Assembly (NCBI GenBank): GCA_944391805.1
Contig: CALXUY010000084.1
Coordinates: 1 to 56,124, forward strand
Length of the DNA: 56,124 nucleotides
DNA from: an uncultured Clostridia bacterium
GTDB taxonomy: Bacteria; Bacillota; Clostridia; Oscillospirales; CAG-272
Direction of reading: 5' to 3'
Shown here piece after piece: positions 35,429 through 44,434 of this stretch. The translations under genes were made by a program, and so were the position numbers. The notes beneath the pieces are model-generated. The model searched no databases, was not told the origin of the DNA, and worked only from the letters and a program-made list of their open reading frames with translations. Within the stretch, counting starts at the first letter, position 1, and each line of letters starts with the position of its first letter.

Positions 35429-37132
35429 TTATGAATGATTCAAATTGACATCGGCATAAATCAGCCGATGGTCGGAGGCAATCTGCGCGGCTGCATTGCC
35501 GTCGGTACCGGCCTTGACCACATACAGCTCGGGAGTGCAGAGGATGTGGTCCACCCCTGGATAGTGACCGGGCGCATAAGCACTTGTAAAATCGGTGTTG
35601 TCGATCAGCTCCTGATAGGCATCTCCGACGGATGTGCTGTTGAGATCGCCCATGAGTACAGCAGGAACCTGGTACTGCTGCCGGAGCCGCTCGGTAAAGG
35701 CCACAATGGTCTGGGCCTCAAGGAGGCGCTCGGTATCGGAGACGCTGTCGAGGTGTGTGCCAAAGACCAAAAACCGCTCGCCGCTCTCCCTGTTTTCAAA
35801 CAGCGCCCACGTGACCACCCGATGATTGACGGTGCTGACGGTACTTTCAATGTATTGATACCCGGATTCCAGCACACGGAGCCGATCCTTGCGGTAAATC
35901 AGCGGGGAGCGGTTGCAATTTCCGTTGGACAGCTCCGGCTCCACCCAGTCGTAGACCTCCGCCAGCATAGGCGGCAGGTTCTCGCTCCAGGTGTCAAACA
36001 CCTCGCACAGTGCTGCCACATCCGGAAGGTAGCCGAGCAGGATAGCCGCTACCGGCTCTTTTCGGATCTGCACATCGGAAGGGATGTCTCCGCCGCTGCC
36101 CCAGCCCTCGTATTCTACCAGTATGTTGTAGCTGGCAAAGCGATAGTCCCCGGTGTGATCGGGAACGGTCAGCGCTTCGGACGCCTCCAGAGAGATGCCG
36201 TCCAGAACACCGTCGTCGCTGTCATTGAGATAAGCGGCGAAGGCCGCAACCGCCTGCCCCAGCGAATAATACCCGCCGGCCGAGAAAACCAACTGCCGGT
36301 CGCTGATTCCGACGCGGTAGCACAGCAGATCCTCTTTCGTGGAGACGTTCCGATTGGTATTTCCGATCAGAATTTCATAGTTGCTCTCGGGCTCCGCATC
36401 CGTCACCACGGGCAGCACATACCCGCTCGCACGGCCGATCGCCTGCTGGATCTGCTCGGCAAGCTGCTTCGGCGCTGTCGAAAGTGCGTCCGCGGCATAG
36501 ACAATGCGGTATTCGCTCAACGCGACTCCCTGTATCGTCATCTGCTCCAAGCGATAGGAGGAGGCGGTGTAGCGATAATCCTCCCACATCAGGTAATGGT
36601 TTTCCCCATCCTGCACCACACCGTCATGCTCCAGAACGGCGATCAGGTAGCGGATGGCTCTGAGCACGGTTGTATCCTCGTGCCCGGCGATCAGAATGTT
36701 GGCTTCCGTCGCACACACCGCATAGTCCCGGTAGCGCAGCTCCTTCAGCAGCTCCTGCGACTCGGTGCGCCGGCAGTTTCCGATGACCATTTCGCTGGCA
36801 CCGCTCACCACCGCGCCATCTCCGGTGCGGTCATTGGAGATGTAAAACGCGATACCGGTCAAGGAAACCAAGGCTTTGCGCAGCGTTTCCACCTCCGCCG
36901 AGAGTTCCTCCGAGCAGTCCTCCGGCAAAATGATCCGGTAAGCGGCACGCCCATTGTTGGTCAGCTGCAGCCGGCGCACCGGCTCATCCTCCCCGGCCGG
37001 GTCAGTGACGGCCGACGTCCCGGTCGTGTCCGATCCGGCCTTCGGCGGCGTCTGTGTGCCGCAGGAGCACAGCAGCAGCGCCAGCCCCGCCAACAGGCAG
37101 ATCAGCCTGTCCGCAATTTTGTAACGCTTCAT
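35429..37132 (-). CDS. EEP-fold phosphodiesterase-like lipoprotein with two ILIG domains
   Basis: A 567-residue lipoprotein (lipobox LLCSC at Cys24). Two ILIG-type domains come first (ASEMVIGNCRRTESQELLKE near residue 110 and NYEILIGNTNRNVSTKEDL near 250), then an EEP fold: RFASYNILVEYEGWGSGG, VAALCEVFDTW, LVFGTHLDSVSDTERLLEAQ, VLMGDLNS and IASDHRLIYADV at the C-terminus. AAAGGA lies six bases before this ATG. Its second half is clearly paralogous to the cytosolic protein downstream. It should be a surface hydrolase of phosphate esters with sugar-binding modules; the substrate is unknown. Confidence 0.82.
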   Translation of the reverse strand: MKRYKIADRLICLLAGLALLLCSCGTQTPPKAGSDTTGTSAVTDPAGEDEPVRRLQLTNNGRAAYRIILPEDCSEELSAEVETLRKALVSLTGIAFYISNDRTGDGAVVSGASEMVIGNCRRTESQELLKELRYRDYAVCATEANILIAGHEDTTVLRAIRYLIAVLEHDGVVQDGENHYLMWEDYRYTASSYRLEQMTIQGVALSEYRIVYAADALSTAPKQLAEQIQQAIGRASGYVLPVVTDAEPESNYEILIGNTNRNVSTKEDLLCYRVGISDRQLVFSAGGYYSLGQAVAAFAAYLNDSDDGVLDGISLEASEALTVPDHTGDYRFASYNILVEYEGWGSGGDIPSDVQIRKEPVAAILLGYLPDVAALCEVFDTWSENLPPMLAEVYDWVEPELSNGNCNRSPLIYRKDRLRVLESGYQYIESTVSTVNHRVVTWALFENRESGERFLVFGTHLDSVSDTERLLEAQTIVAFTERLRQQYQVPAVLMGDLNSTSVGDAYQELIDNTDFTSAYAPGHYPGVDHILCTPELYVVKAGTDGNAAAQIASDHRLIYADVNLNHS

Positions 37133-37171
37133 ATCCATTCCTTTCCACAAATCATGATCAATCCTTCCGGT

Positions 37172-37208
37172 AAAGCCCCTGCCCCGCCAAAAGCGGAGCA
37201 AGGGCTTT
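37172..37208 (-). terminator. Hairpin between solute-binding and EEP genes
   Basis: AAAGCCCCTGCCCCGC pairs with GCGGAGCAAGGGCTTT with two mismatches. It lies between two genes of one operon, so it may lower expression of the enzymes relative to the binding protein. Confidence 0.5.
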
Positions 37209-37228
37209 GATTGCTTTTGCAGGGCTGT

Positions 37229-38713
37229 TTACGAATGATAGAAATCATTCAGTTCACCCGTCACCTCGGTCATGCCCGGCCGGTAGTTCTGCTCAAAATT
37301 GGATACCAGATTGGTCAGGTTCAACTGAACGGCATTGCGGAACATCGACAACGGCTCATAGCCGTAATCGAAGCTCAGGGCATACAAAATGCCCACATCG
37401 GTGGTGCAGCCGGCCCGGATGATGTCAAACATATTGGAAACATCCTCGTTCTGGCTGTACTGCAGCTTCATGGCCTCCCCGAAGATGATCGGAGTCACCC
37501 GGTCATAGCTGGCATATGCCATCATCTCCATAAACACCGCGGAATGCTCCGCATCATCGATGTCGTCCGGAATGCAGTATTGGGTGTGCGGGTTGGAAAC
37601 CAGCGTCAGATACCCGGTTGTATCCCCGGCCAGATATTTGGGGAACGGCAGCACGCGCAGATGGTCCACCTCCTCCCGCAGCGCCGTGCGGAACTGATAA
37701 ACGGTGTTGATGCCGAACACCGATTTGCCATCTGCCATGGGATTGTTCCCCCCGGTCTGAAAGGTCATGCTATGGTAGGTATTGATGGAGGAATACACCA
37801 TGTTGTAGATATCCAGCATTGCCTCACCGTTGATGTCGGCCGAAATTTCCAGATACCCGTCTTCATTTTCATTCAGTGTGGTCAGGCCGGTGGCAAAATA
37901 GAAGGAATCGAGCATATTGGCACTCTCCATGGTGATGCCGTAAAAATCTTCGGTGTTCCAGGTGCCGTCGCCGTTGTCCTGGCTCATATTCTGGGCCAGT
38001 TCAAAAAGGCGTTCGAGTGTCCACTCATTGTCATAAACCATCCGGTAAAGCTCTGTCTCCGGCAGCTGGTTTGCCGCGGCTCTGTCCGCATCAAATACCA
38101 CAACCTGCATATTGTACAGCAGGCTGGAGGAGATATCCCCGCTGAGAAAATAGGTCCGGTTATTGATGGTGCAGGCGTCCACCAGAAATTCCGGCCACCA
38201 GACCTTGGATGTATTGATGAACTGGGAATAATCCTGCAGATCCACCAGCAGCCCCCTCTGTGCCAGAAGCGGCGGCGTCAGCGAATAGGTCCCGATCAGA
38301 TCCCATGAAGCGTTTCCGGCAAAAACACTTTGTTCCACCAGTTCCACATAACTGTTGACGTCCGCGTATTGCCCGTTGTGGGAGGTATCCACAGTCAGGT
38401 ATACATCCAAGCGCTCCTCAAGCCAGAAATCCCGCCCGATCAACTCTTCGTTGACCGAGTCGCTTGTTTCGGCATCCGCCTCCCCAAACTCGCTTACGTT
38501 GGCATTATAGCTGAGCACACGGAACTCCCCGCCGATCTGATAGTCGGCCGGAATATCCGGTGTGGCATCAGGATCGCCGCTGTCCGTCTGATCACCGCTG
38601 TTGTTGCCGGACGGCGTGGTTTCACTGCCGGGGTCGTTCGTGGAGCCGCAGGCTGTCAGCATTCCGGAAATTGCCAGGAGCACAGCCAGCAGCAACAGTA
38701 CCGTTCGTTTCAT
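37229..38713 (-). CDS. Extracellular solute-binding lipoprotein
   Basis: A 494-residue lipoprotein, lipobox LTAC at Cys22, with an Asp/Ser/Gly-rich linker. Shared blocks with the others are WWPEFLVDACTINNRTYFLS, GDISSSLLYNMQVVVFD, LYRMVYDNEWTLERLFELAQ and the C-terminal SNMFDIIRAGCTTDVG. It is closest to the protein at 49421, which has the same GDISSS and FDLIRAN blocks. AAGGAG lies before the ATG. It probably binds an oligosaccharide; no permease gene is near. Confidence 0.85.
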   Translation of the reverse strand: MKRTVLLLLAVLLAISGMLTACGSTNDPGSETTPSGNNSGDQTDSGDPDATPDIPADYQIGGEFRVLSYNANVSEFGEADAETSDSVNEELIGRDFWLEERLDVYLTVDTSHNGQYADVNSYVELVEQSVFAGNASWDLIGTYSLTPPLLAQRGLLVDLQDYSQFINTSKVWWPEFLVDACTINNRTYFLSGDISSSLLYNMQVVVFDADRAAANQLPETELYRMVYDNEWTLERLFELAQNMSQDNGDGTWNTEDFYGITMESANMLDSFYFATGLTTLNENEDGYLEISADINGEAMLDIYNMVYSSINTYHSMTFQTGGNNPMADGKSVFGINTVYQFRTALREEVDHLRVLPFPKYLAGDTTGYLTLVSNPHTQYCIPDDIDDAEHSAVFMEMMAYASYDRVTPIIFGEAMKLQYSQNEDVSNMFDIIRAGCTTDVGILYALSFDYGYEPLSMFRNAVQLNLTNLVSNFEQNYRPGMTEVTGELNDFYHS

Positions 38714-38727
38714 TTCCATTCTCCTTT

Positions 38728-38949
38728 TCAATAATTGTGTGTCCAGGAGTCCAGAGGCGTCTCTTCTTCGGTTTCTTCATCGGTTGTCTCAGGCGTTTCC
38801 TCGTTGGTATCCTCGGCAGAAACGGTTTCGCTCACCGTCGTACCGTTCTCGCCGGTGTTGGCAGAGGGTTCGTCGTCCCCTCCGCAGGCAGTCATCATAA
38901 AAGCAATTGCAAGAATCAGCAGGCCAGCAATCCATATGCGTTTTAACAT
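38728..38949 (-). CDS. Small acidic lipoprotein
   Basis: A 73-residue lipoprotein. The signal sequence ends in MTAC (Cys22), and the rest is almost only Glu, Thr, Asp and Ser with a short PLDSWTHNY end. No fold is expected beyond a flexible stalk. AGGAGG lies before the ATG, and the next gene begins 14 bases after its stop. It may be a surface spacer or a partner of the solute-binding lipoprotein downstream. I know no family for it. Confidence 0.8.
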   Translation of the reverse strand: MLKRIWIAGLLILAIAFMMTACGGDDEPSANTGENGTTVSETVSAEDTNEETPETTDEETEEETPLDSWTHNY

Positions 38950-38964
38950 GTCGTTTCCTCCTGT

Positions 38965-39090
38965 TTATCGAAAAATCGGCTCAAAGCAATCGTCCAGATA
39001 GCAGTCTCCGTCCTCTCCGGATGTACGGATCGGGTCCAGAAAGCCGCAGCGCTCTATTTCCATTGCGGGTGTATCATAACGCTGTTTCAT
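38965..39090 (-). CDS. Micropeptide, M-K-x-x-Y-x-x-P family, member 3
   Basis: A 41-residue peptide that begins MKQRYDTPAM and has LDPIRTSGEDGD in the middle, matching member 2 at Tyr5, Pro8, Asp19, Ile21, Thr23 and Ser24. It is acidic in the second half and holds three Cys (residues 15, 30, 35), unlike the other two. AGGAGG lies eight bases before the ATG. It lies between a CBM9-like gene and the 73-residue lipoprotein. No signal peptide is seen. The function is unknown. Confidence 0.8.
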   Translation of the reverse strand: MKQRYDTPAMEIERCGFLDPIRTSGEDGDCYLDDCFEPIFR

Positions 39091-39114
39091 CCCAATTTCC
39101 TCCTATCCATGGTA

Positions 39115-41037
39115 TCACTGCAAAAAGCCCTGCAGAATGGCCAGCGCTTCCTCGTTGTCGCTGTAATCCCCGGAGTCGATTGCCGCCTGCGCCACCGCAC
39201 GCACCGAGCGTGAGGACGCGGAAGCGGCGCATCCGCCGTACAGTGTGTAGGAGCTGCCGTCCTCCAGCGTGACTGTGACATAGCCGACTCCTGTGAAGGC
39301 GCGGTCATAGTTTTCCGGCTTCATATTCACAATGGAGCCGTACCAGCAATAATAGCCGTCGGTTTCCGCGGTATCCGCGTTTGCCCAGCCGCTGTTGACA
39401 ATGTTCAGATAGGTGATTTCAAGCGAATCGAGAAGCTCCATCGATACCGCGCCAGCGCAGACGCCGTTGGCGGTCAGATAATCGGTGGGCAGAATGAGTG
39501 TGCCTGTGGTGACCGTGGCGCCGCTCGCCACCAGCGCGTCATAGGCGGCCTTGTCGATATGCGTTTCATACCGCAGGCCGGAGGGAGACGCCAGACGCAC
39601 CGCCGCGCCGTACTGCGTTTGCAGTGAAATGACCGCACTTGCCCCCACCGGAGAGAGCCACCCCTCGCCGGCATATTCAATTCCATGATTCGACGCCGTC
39701 TTTCCGGTCAGACTGTTCCACCACATCTGCTCATATCCGGTGTCGTTTGTCGGCGCGCCTTCGGCGAGGCTGTCCTGCACCATCACATCCAGGAGAATGC
39801 GACGGTTGGCGGCTGCGTTGGCCTTGTCCGAGAAGGTGTATCTGGCTTCGATCATCACGCCGGTTTCATTGCGGACCAGCGCATACGAAAACCATTCCGG
39901 CTCGACTCCACCTGAGGTCCATGCCGGGTTGACGCTCGAAAGTGTGGAGGTCCGGCGATCGGGTGCGGAATTCGCGTCGGTCAGGTCGCTGCTCACAATG
40001 CCGCGCCCGGCGCCGCTCTCCGAAATGCAGAAGATAAAGCCGTCCTGTGTCCAGACATACCCGGTCTGTCCGTTCTCCGCGTCCACCGCCGTGGCGTCCT
40101 TCACGTCAATCAGCAGGTAGAGAAAGCCCTCCGGGTCCCACATGGCCTTAAAGCGCGCGCCAAACGCCTGCGTTTGCTCTCCTAATATGCCGATCTGCGC
40201 AAGCGGCTCGGACCACGGGAGGTTCTCCCAGTGCTCCCCCTCCCCGGCAACGCCGTCGATGGTCATCTCTCCGTCCGCCCGATAGAGCGTATAGGAGCGC
40301 CCTGCGCCGTCAATTTCGGTTGCCGCCGCGCACACGCTGACATCCGAAATCACACCGGTTCCCGTATTTGCGATCACATCCACGTTGTTGGTACCGTTCC
40401 AGGAAAGCCGCCGGTAGGAGCCGGCGCCGCAGTTGTCCTGTATGAACAGGTCAAAGGCGACGCTGCCGCCGGGGGCACAGCAGTCCGGATTCGCAAATTC
40501 ATACCGCAGCTCTACCGTGTACTGCGTTTCGCTGCGCCGGAGCGCATAGGTCAGAACCGGGCTGCTCTCGACCGTTGTTGTGGAAAGCGTGCCGCACCGG
40601 CGGCTGGTGCCGGTTTCAGAGTTGACAGCCGGGTTGGTTTTCCGCTCACCGGTCTCGTCAATCAGGAACACAAAGCCGTCCTTCGTCCAATCCGTCGCGG
40701 CGCTGGGAGTGGCGTCAGTGACCTCAATGAGATAATAGAGGCAGCGCGCCTCCCCCTCGCTTTTCCACATGGATTTGAATCTGGCGCGGAAGCCCTCCTG
40801 CATGGCGCCGGTGCCACCGGCATTGGTGAAATCCCACGACCATGCCACGTGATCCCACTCCTCGCCCTCGGATACCAGCCCGTCCAGCGTCATTTCGGCC
40901 TCAGTGCGATAGATGGTCACCGAACGGTTGTTTCCGGCGGCGGACGCCGGAATGCCGGCAAAAGCCAAAGCAACCGGCAGCAGCGCCAGAACCAGCGCCA
41001 AGGAAATGAGTCTGTTTGCGGATATATGATGTTTCAT
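39115..41037 (-). CDS. Secreted protein with two CBM9-like domains
   Basis: A 640-residue secreted protein. A signal peptide (LALLPVALAFAGIPASAAG region) is followed by two DOMON/CBM9-like domains, each beginning with a TIYRTEAEMTLDG or TLYRADGEMTIDG block and holding FKSMWK / FKAMWD, a LYYLIEV / LYLLIDV strand and WTKDGFVFLID / WTQDGFIFCIS. The last about 170 residues form a module (SGLRYETHI, GTLILPTDYL, FTGVGYVTV, ending with an Ala-rich helix) found at the C-termini of many clostridial secreted proteins. It should bind glycan; no catalytic site is seen and it has no anchor. AAAGGAG precedes the ATG. Confidence 0.83.
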   Translation of the reverse strand: MKHHISANRLISLALVLALLPVALAFAGIPASAAGNNRSVTIYRTEAEMTLDGLVSEGEEWDHVAWSWDFTNAGGTGAMQEGFRARFKSMWKSEGEARCLYYLIEVTDATPSAATDWTKDGFVFLIDETGERKTNPAVNSETGTSRRCGTLSTTTVESSPVLTYALRRSETQYTVELRYEFANPDCCAPGGSVAFDLFIQDNCGAGSYRRLSWNGTNNVDVIANTGTGVISDVSVCAAATEIDGAGRSYTLYRADGEMTIDGVAGEGEHWENLPWSEPLAQIGILGEQTQAFGARFKAMWDPEGFLYLLIDVKDATAVDAENGQTGYVWTQDGFIFCISESGAGRGIVSSDLTDANSAPDRRTSTLSSVNPAWTSGGVEPEWFSYALVRNETGVMIEARYTFSDKANAAANRRILLDVMVQDSLAEGAPTNDTGYEQMWWNSLTGKTASNHGIEYAGEGWLSPVGASAVISLQTQYGAAVRLASPSGLRYETHIDKAAYDALVASGATVTTGTLILPTDYLTANGVCAGAVSMELLDSLEITYLNIVNSGWANADTAETDGYYCWYGSIVNMKPENYDRAFTGVGYVTVTLEDGSSYTLYGGCAASASSRSVRAVAQAAIDSGDYSDNEEALAILQGFLQ

Positions 41038-41073
41038 GGCTGAAAGCTCCTTTCCCATATCAAATGGAATGCA

Positions 41074-42612
41074 TCAGGAGCCGATAAACTGCCTGAGCAG
41101 GTCGAGCTGCGCCGAGGTGTACGGGCTGAAGGAAAAGGCCGCGTAATCTCCCACCGCATAGTCGCTGCTCACCCGGAACGCATAGTGGATGCCGTTCAGC
41201 TCTGCGCCGACGTTGCTGCGGTCGGCAAAGGCAGCCTCGGCCACCTGCGCCACGCTGCGGGCATTGTCCTCGGCCGTGTAGCCGGTATAAAAGCGCCGCT
41301 CGGTGTTCGCCTCATCGCTGTAGCGCACGGTAATATACGCGCCGGCGGCCCAAACGGCGGACGTGTCGGTGATTTCATCCAGAATCAGGCGGAACATGTT
41401 CTCTCCCTCCGCCTCTTCGAGCGCAACGGTTTCGTAGGCGACGCCGGCAGCATCCAGCTCCTCACCTGTAATGTACCCGTCCGCGAGAATCGCGTCGGTC
41501 AGCAGGCTCTCTGCCACCGCCAAGCCGCCGGCGCCGGTGACAAACGCCTCCAGGCTTTCCAGCTCCGCCTCGTCGTATACGGCAGTAAAACGAATGGCGC
41601 TCGGCTCCTCGATCAGAACGGAGGCTCCCGCCTGCAGATACAGCTCGAGCGTTGCGGCAGTGAAAACGGTTTGGGTATCGGTGTCGCCCACCGCAAATAC
41701 ATAGCCCGCGGGATACAGGTGCTCCCCGCTCTCATCCAGCCAGCCGACAAACGCGGAACGGGAGTCCCACTCCGGCAGCGTCACGGTTCCGTCCACCGCA
41801 TCCATGGATGCAACGGTTTCCTCCCCTACGCGGAACAGCACGTCGGCGTCCGGGTCCACTTCTCCACCCTGCGCCTGCCCGGCCGCCGTCTGTTCGGAGA
41901 GAATCCCGACGCCGACCTGCGGATTGAAGGTTCCTCCGGAGCCATAGTTCACACCGCTCCAGGAATACTGCATCACGGTTCCGCCTGCACACTCGTTCTG
42001 TGCCACAACATCCATACGGATCTGCCCGGCCTTGGCATAGGAGGAATCTACAAACCGGTATACAGCCTCCACAACATATCCGGAATCGGAAGCGGCAACC
42101 TGATACTCCAGCAGATTGGAGGTGCTCGGCGAACGGGTTCCCATGGTTGCCGTGCGGCGGCAGGTGGAGGTGGTGCTTTCGCTGACAATCGCGGTTTCGG
42201 CCGTCGCCTCACCGGTTTCATCGATTGCGAAGATAAACCCGTCCTTCGTCCAGGCTGTGGAGGACTCGGTGGAAGAATCCCGAACCTCAATCAACAGGTA
42301 GAGATAGCCCTCCCCGTTGTCATAATTCCACATGGCCTTGAACTTTGCGCCAAAATCAGGCTCTGTTTCCTGCGCATTTGAATAAAACTGGGTAAAATCG
42401 CTCGACCACTGGACATAATCCCAATCATCGCCCTCGGTTTTCCCATCCAAGGTCAGCCCATCGGTGCGGTAGATGGTGTATGTAGGCAATTCCGTGGCGC
42501 CGGCGTCTTCCGCAGAAGCGGAGAAGCCACTGATGCTGCTGAAAGCGATCAGCACAAGCACCTGGAAAACGGCCTGCATTGCGGTGAACTTCCTCTTCAG
42601 ATCTTTTTTCAT
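41074..42612 (-). CDS. Secreted CBM9-like protein
   Basis: A 512-residue secreted protein, first gene of the third operon. A signal peptide (AVFQVLVLIAFSSISGFSAS) is followed by one CBM9-like domain (TIYRTDGLTLDGKTEGDDWD, FKAMWNYDN, LYLLIEVRDSS, WTKDGFIFAIDETGE) at about 40-230, then an extra beta region near 255-320, and the same kind of C-terminal module as its neighbour (SAIRFTAVYDEAELESLEAF, GYTAEDNARSVAQVAEAA). AAAGGGA lies before this ATG. It probably binds glycan outside the cell. A promoter lies at 42692-42720. Confidence 0.83.
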   Translation of the reverse strand: MKKDLKRKFTAMQAVFQVLVLIAFSSISGFSASAEDAGATELPTYTIYRTDGLTLDGKTEGDDWDYVQWSSDFTQFYSNAQETEPDFGAKFKAMWNYDNGEGYLYLLIEVRDSSTESSTAWTKDGFIFAIDETGEATAETAIVSESTTSTCRRTATMGTRSPSTSNLLEYQVAASDSGYVVEAVYRFVDSSYAKAGQIRMDVVAQNECAGGTVMQYSWSGVNYGSGGTFNPQVGVGILSEQTAAGQAQGGEVDPDADVLFRVGEETVASMDAVDGTVTLPEWDSRSAFVGWLDESGEHLYPAGYVFAVGDTDTQTVFTAATLELYLQAGASVLIEEPSAIRFTAVYDEAELESLEAFVTGAGGLAVAESLLTDAILADGYITGEELDAAGVAYETVALEEAEGENMFRLILDEITDTSAVWAAGAYITVRYSDEANTERRFYTGYTAEDNARSVAQVAEAAFADRSNVGAELNGIHYAFRVSSDYAVGDYAAFSFSPYTSAQLDLLRQFIGS

Positions 42613-42691
42613 GGCATAATCCCTTTCTCTCATTTTTTGTTTGACGGTTTTTCTGTTCCGCACAAGAAAACCCCAGTCAAAACACAGTTTT

Positions 42692-42720
42692 ATTATACAT
42701 CACTCACAATCATAAGTAAA
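42692..42720 (-). promoter_or_regulatory. Promoter of the CBM9/EEP operon
   Basis: On the minus strand TTTACT (42720-42715), 17 bases, TATAAT (42697-42692), about 80 bases before the first gene. Confidence 0.65.
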
Positions 42721-42815
42721 TGTCAGAACTTCATGATTTTTTTGTCAATTTTTTATATTTTGTTGCTTTTTTTCAAAAAAACAATAAGGAATACTTAATA
42801 AGATTTTATTTTTCC

Positions 42816-42844
42816 TTGACAAATGGAAAAAACTGCTGTATAAT
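42816..42844 (+). promoter_or_regulatory. Consensus promoter of the third AraC gene
   Basis: TTGACA (42816-42821), 17 bases, TATAAT (42839-42844). Both hexamers are perfect and the ATG is only 20 bases further. Confidence 0.88.
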
Positions 42845-42863
42845 TACTTTGGAGGTAACCGAA

Positions 42864-43790
42864 ATGCTGTCTAATTACCATTTCAAGCTTGAATACCTGA
42901 CCAAACCGCTGGAATACAATTCCATTTTGCTCTACCAGATCGGGCGGCTATACTGTACGGAATCCACACTGATTGACACACATTTTCATCTGAACTGGTT
43001 TGAGCTCACCATTGTCACCGACGGCTCCGGAACCGTCACAACCAACGGCGTGGCCAGCCCGATCCGCCGCGGAGATATTTATCTCTCCTTTCCATATGAA
43101 TCGCACAAGATTGAAACCAACCCGGACGAGCCTCTGAAGTACGATTTTTTTGCCTTTCACAGCAACCGGGAGCATGTGCGCTCCGAGCTCAGCCGCATTG
43201 TCGAAAATTACTGTTCTCCGGACAAGCGTCTTTTTCAGGACAGTCGTATCCGAACGCTCATCGGGAATGCGATTGCGGAATTTGGGGCAGAGCAAGCCGG
43301 GAAAGAGGAAGTGTTGAATGCGATTTTTCAGCAGACACTGATTTATCTCATCCGTAATTTTCAGACTGCCACTCAAGGAAAAGAGTATGATACCGTAACG
43401 CAGCCCGAGGCCTTTTGCTACCGCGTGATGCATTATATCGATTCTCACATCGATTCCATCAAAAATTTAGAGGAGCTTGCAGACGTCACCGGATACAGCT
43501 ACGGCTATCTCTCCACACTGTTCAAAAAAACCACCTCATCCACTCTTGCGCAGTACTATTATGGGAAGAAAGCTGAAATTGCAAGATTGCTGATTCTGGA
43601 AAAACGATTGAAAATCTCCGAAATTGCCGAGCTGCTCAACTACACCTCGGTATATGCCTTCAGCAAAGCCTTTCGGAGCTGGTACGGCTGCTCGCCGCGA
43701 AACTATGTAAGGCAAGCCGAATCAGCAGAAAGTGACCGTCTACCCCCCTCTGAGGGATTAAAAAAAGAATATCACAATCAATTGAACTGA
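42864..43790 (+). CDS. AraC family regulator of the CBM9/EEP operon
   Basis: A 308-residue regulator. The N-terminal cupin domain has HFHLNWFELTIVTDGSGTV and RRGDIYLSFPYESHKI; the C-terminal DNA-binding part has SIKNLEELADVTGYSYGYLS, LKISEIAELLNYTSVYAFSK and SWYGCSPRNYVR. GGAGGT lies seven bases before the ATG, which falls inside a longer open frame. It is divergent from the CBM9 operon and presumably controls it. A terminator follows directly. Confidence 0.9.
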   Translation: MLSNYHFKLEYLTKPLEYNSILLYQIGRLYCTESTLIDTHFHLNWFELTIVTDGSGTVTTNGVASPIRRGDIYLSFPYESHKIETNPDEPLKYDFFAFHSNREHVRSELSRIVENYCSPDKRLFQDSRIRTLIGNAIAEFGAEQAGKEEVLNAIFQQTLIYLIRNFQTATQGKEYDTVTQPEAFCYRVMHYIDSHIDSIKNLEELADVTGYSYGYLSTLFKKTTSSTLAQYYYGKKAEIARLLILEKRLKISEIAELLNYTSVYAFSKAFRSWYGCSPRNYVRQAESAESDRLPPSEGLKKEYHNQLN

Positions 43791-43828
43791 CAAAGTCTGT
43801 CTCAAGTAAGGGTTAGACTTTGTTTTTT
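43791..43828 (+). terminator. Terminator of the third AraC gene
   Basis: CAAAGTCT (43791-43798) pairs with AGACTTTG (43815-43822), and six T in all follow. Confidence 0.8.
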
Positions 43829-43979
43829 GATTAAAATCAAGGCAATAAAGCAAAAAAAATAAGCCATGGGATTTCCATAGCCTATCATGACCTTCTTCAT
43901 AATGTTCAACAGCAGCAGGGAGTGGGTAGGCTCCTGATGCCTTATTCTACCATAAACATAACAAAATAGCAAGCGTGCG

Positions 43980-44186
43980 ATTGGATCCTGTCAATCGTTT
44001 TTCCGCAAATTTGTCTCTGAAAAAACGGAACGGCTGTATGCGTACCCGTCCGAGATCCGGAAAATGACCTACACGACCAACACGACCGAGAGCTTCCACT
44101 CTGCCTTGCGGAAGGTGACCAACCGGAAGGCAGCCTTCCCGAACGCCACGGCGGTGGTTTCGGGGACCTTCGTCTCATTCCGATAA
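43980..44186 (+). pseudogene. IS256 family transposase, C-terminal remnant
   Basis: The plus frame reads FFRKFVSEKTERLYAYPSEI, then RKMTYTTNTTESFHSALRKV and TNRKAAFPNATAVV, which is the well-known IS256/Mutator C-terminal block (YPxEIRKxxYTTNxxES...LRKVT). It has no start and covers only about 68 residues of a protein of about 400. The rest of 43829-44434 shows no gene; the IS is nearly gone. Confidence 0.75.
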
Positions 44187-44434
44187 CGGCAATTTTTCAG
44201 ACCATAGAGGTCCCCTGACGGAAAGCAAAATTCTCCTCTTATTCTTTTCCGAGAAAACCGGACCACGAATCCGTTTCTCCAAACCCGCTCTCTCTGCCCG
44301 AAAGGGTGAGCAGATCGGCCGGCTCCGGCGCCAGAATGCACAGTGCCGGACTGACATATCTCTGCTGATTCATCTTCATGAGCTTCTCCTTCTGTCGCAT
44401 CAGGCGACGCATATTGTGATGGAACGTATATGCT

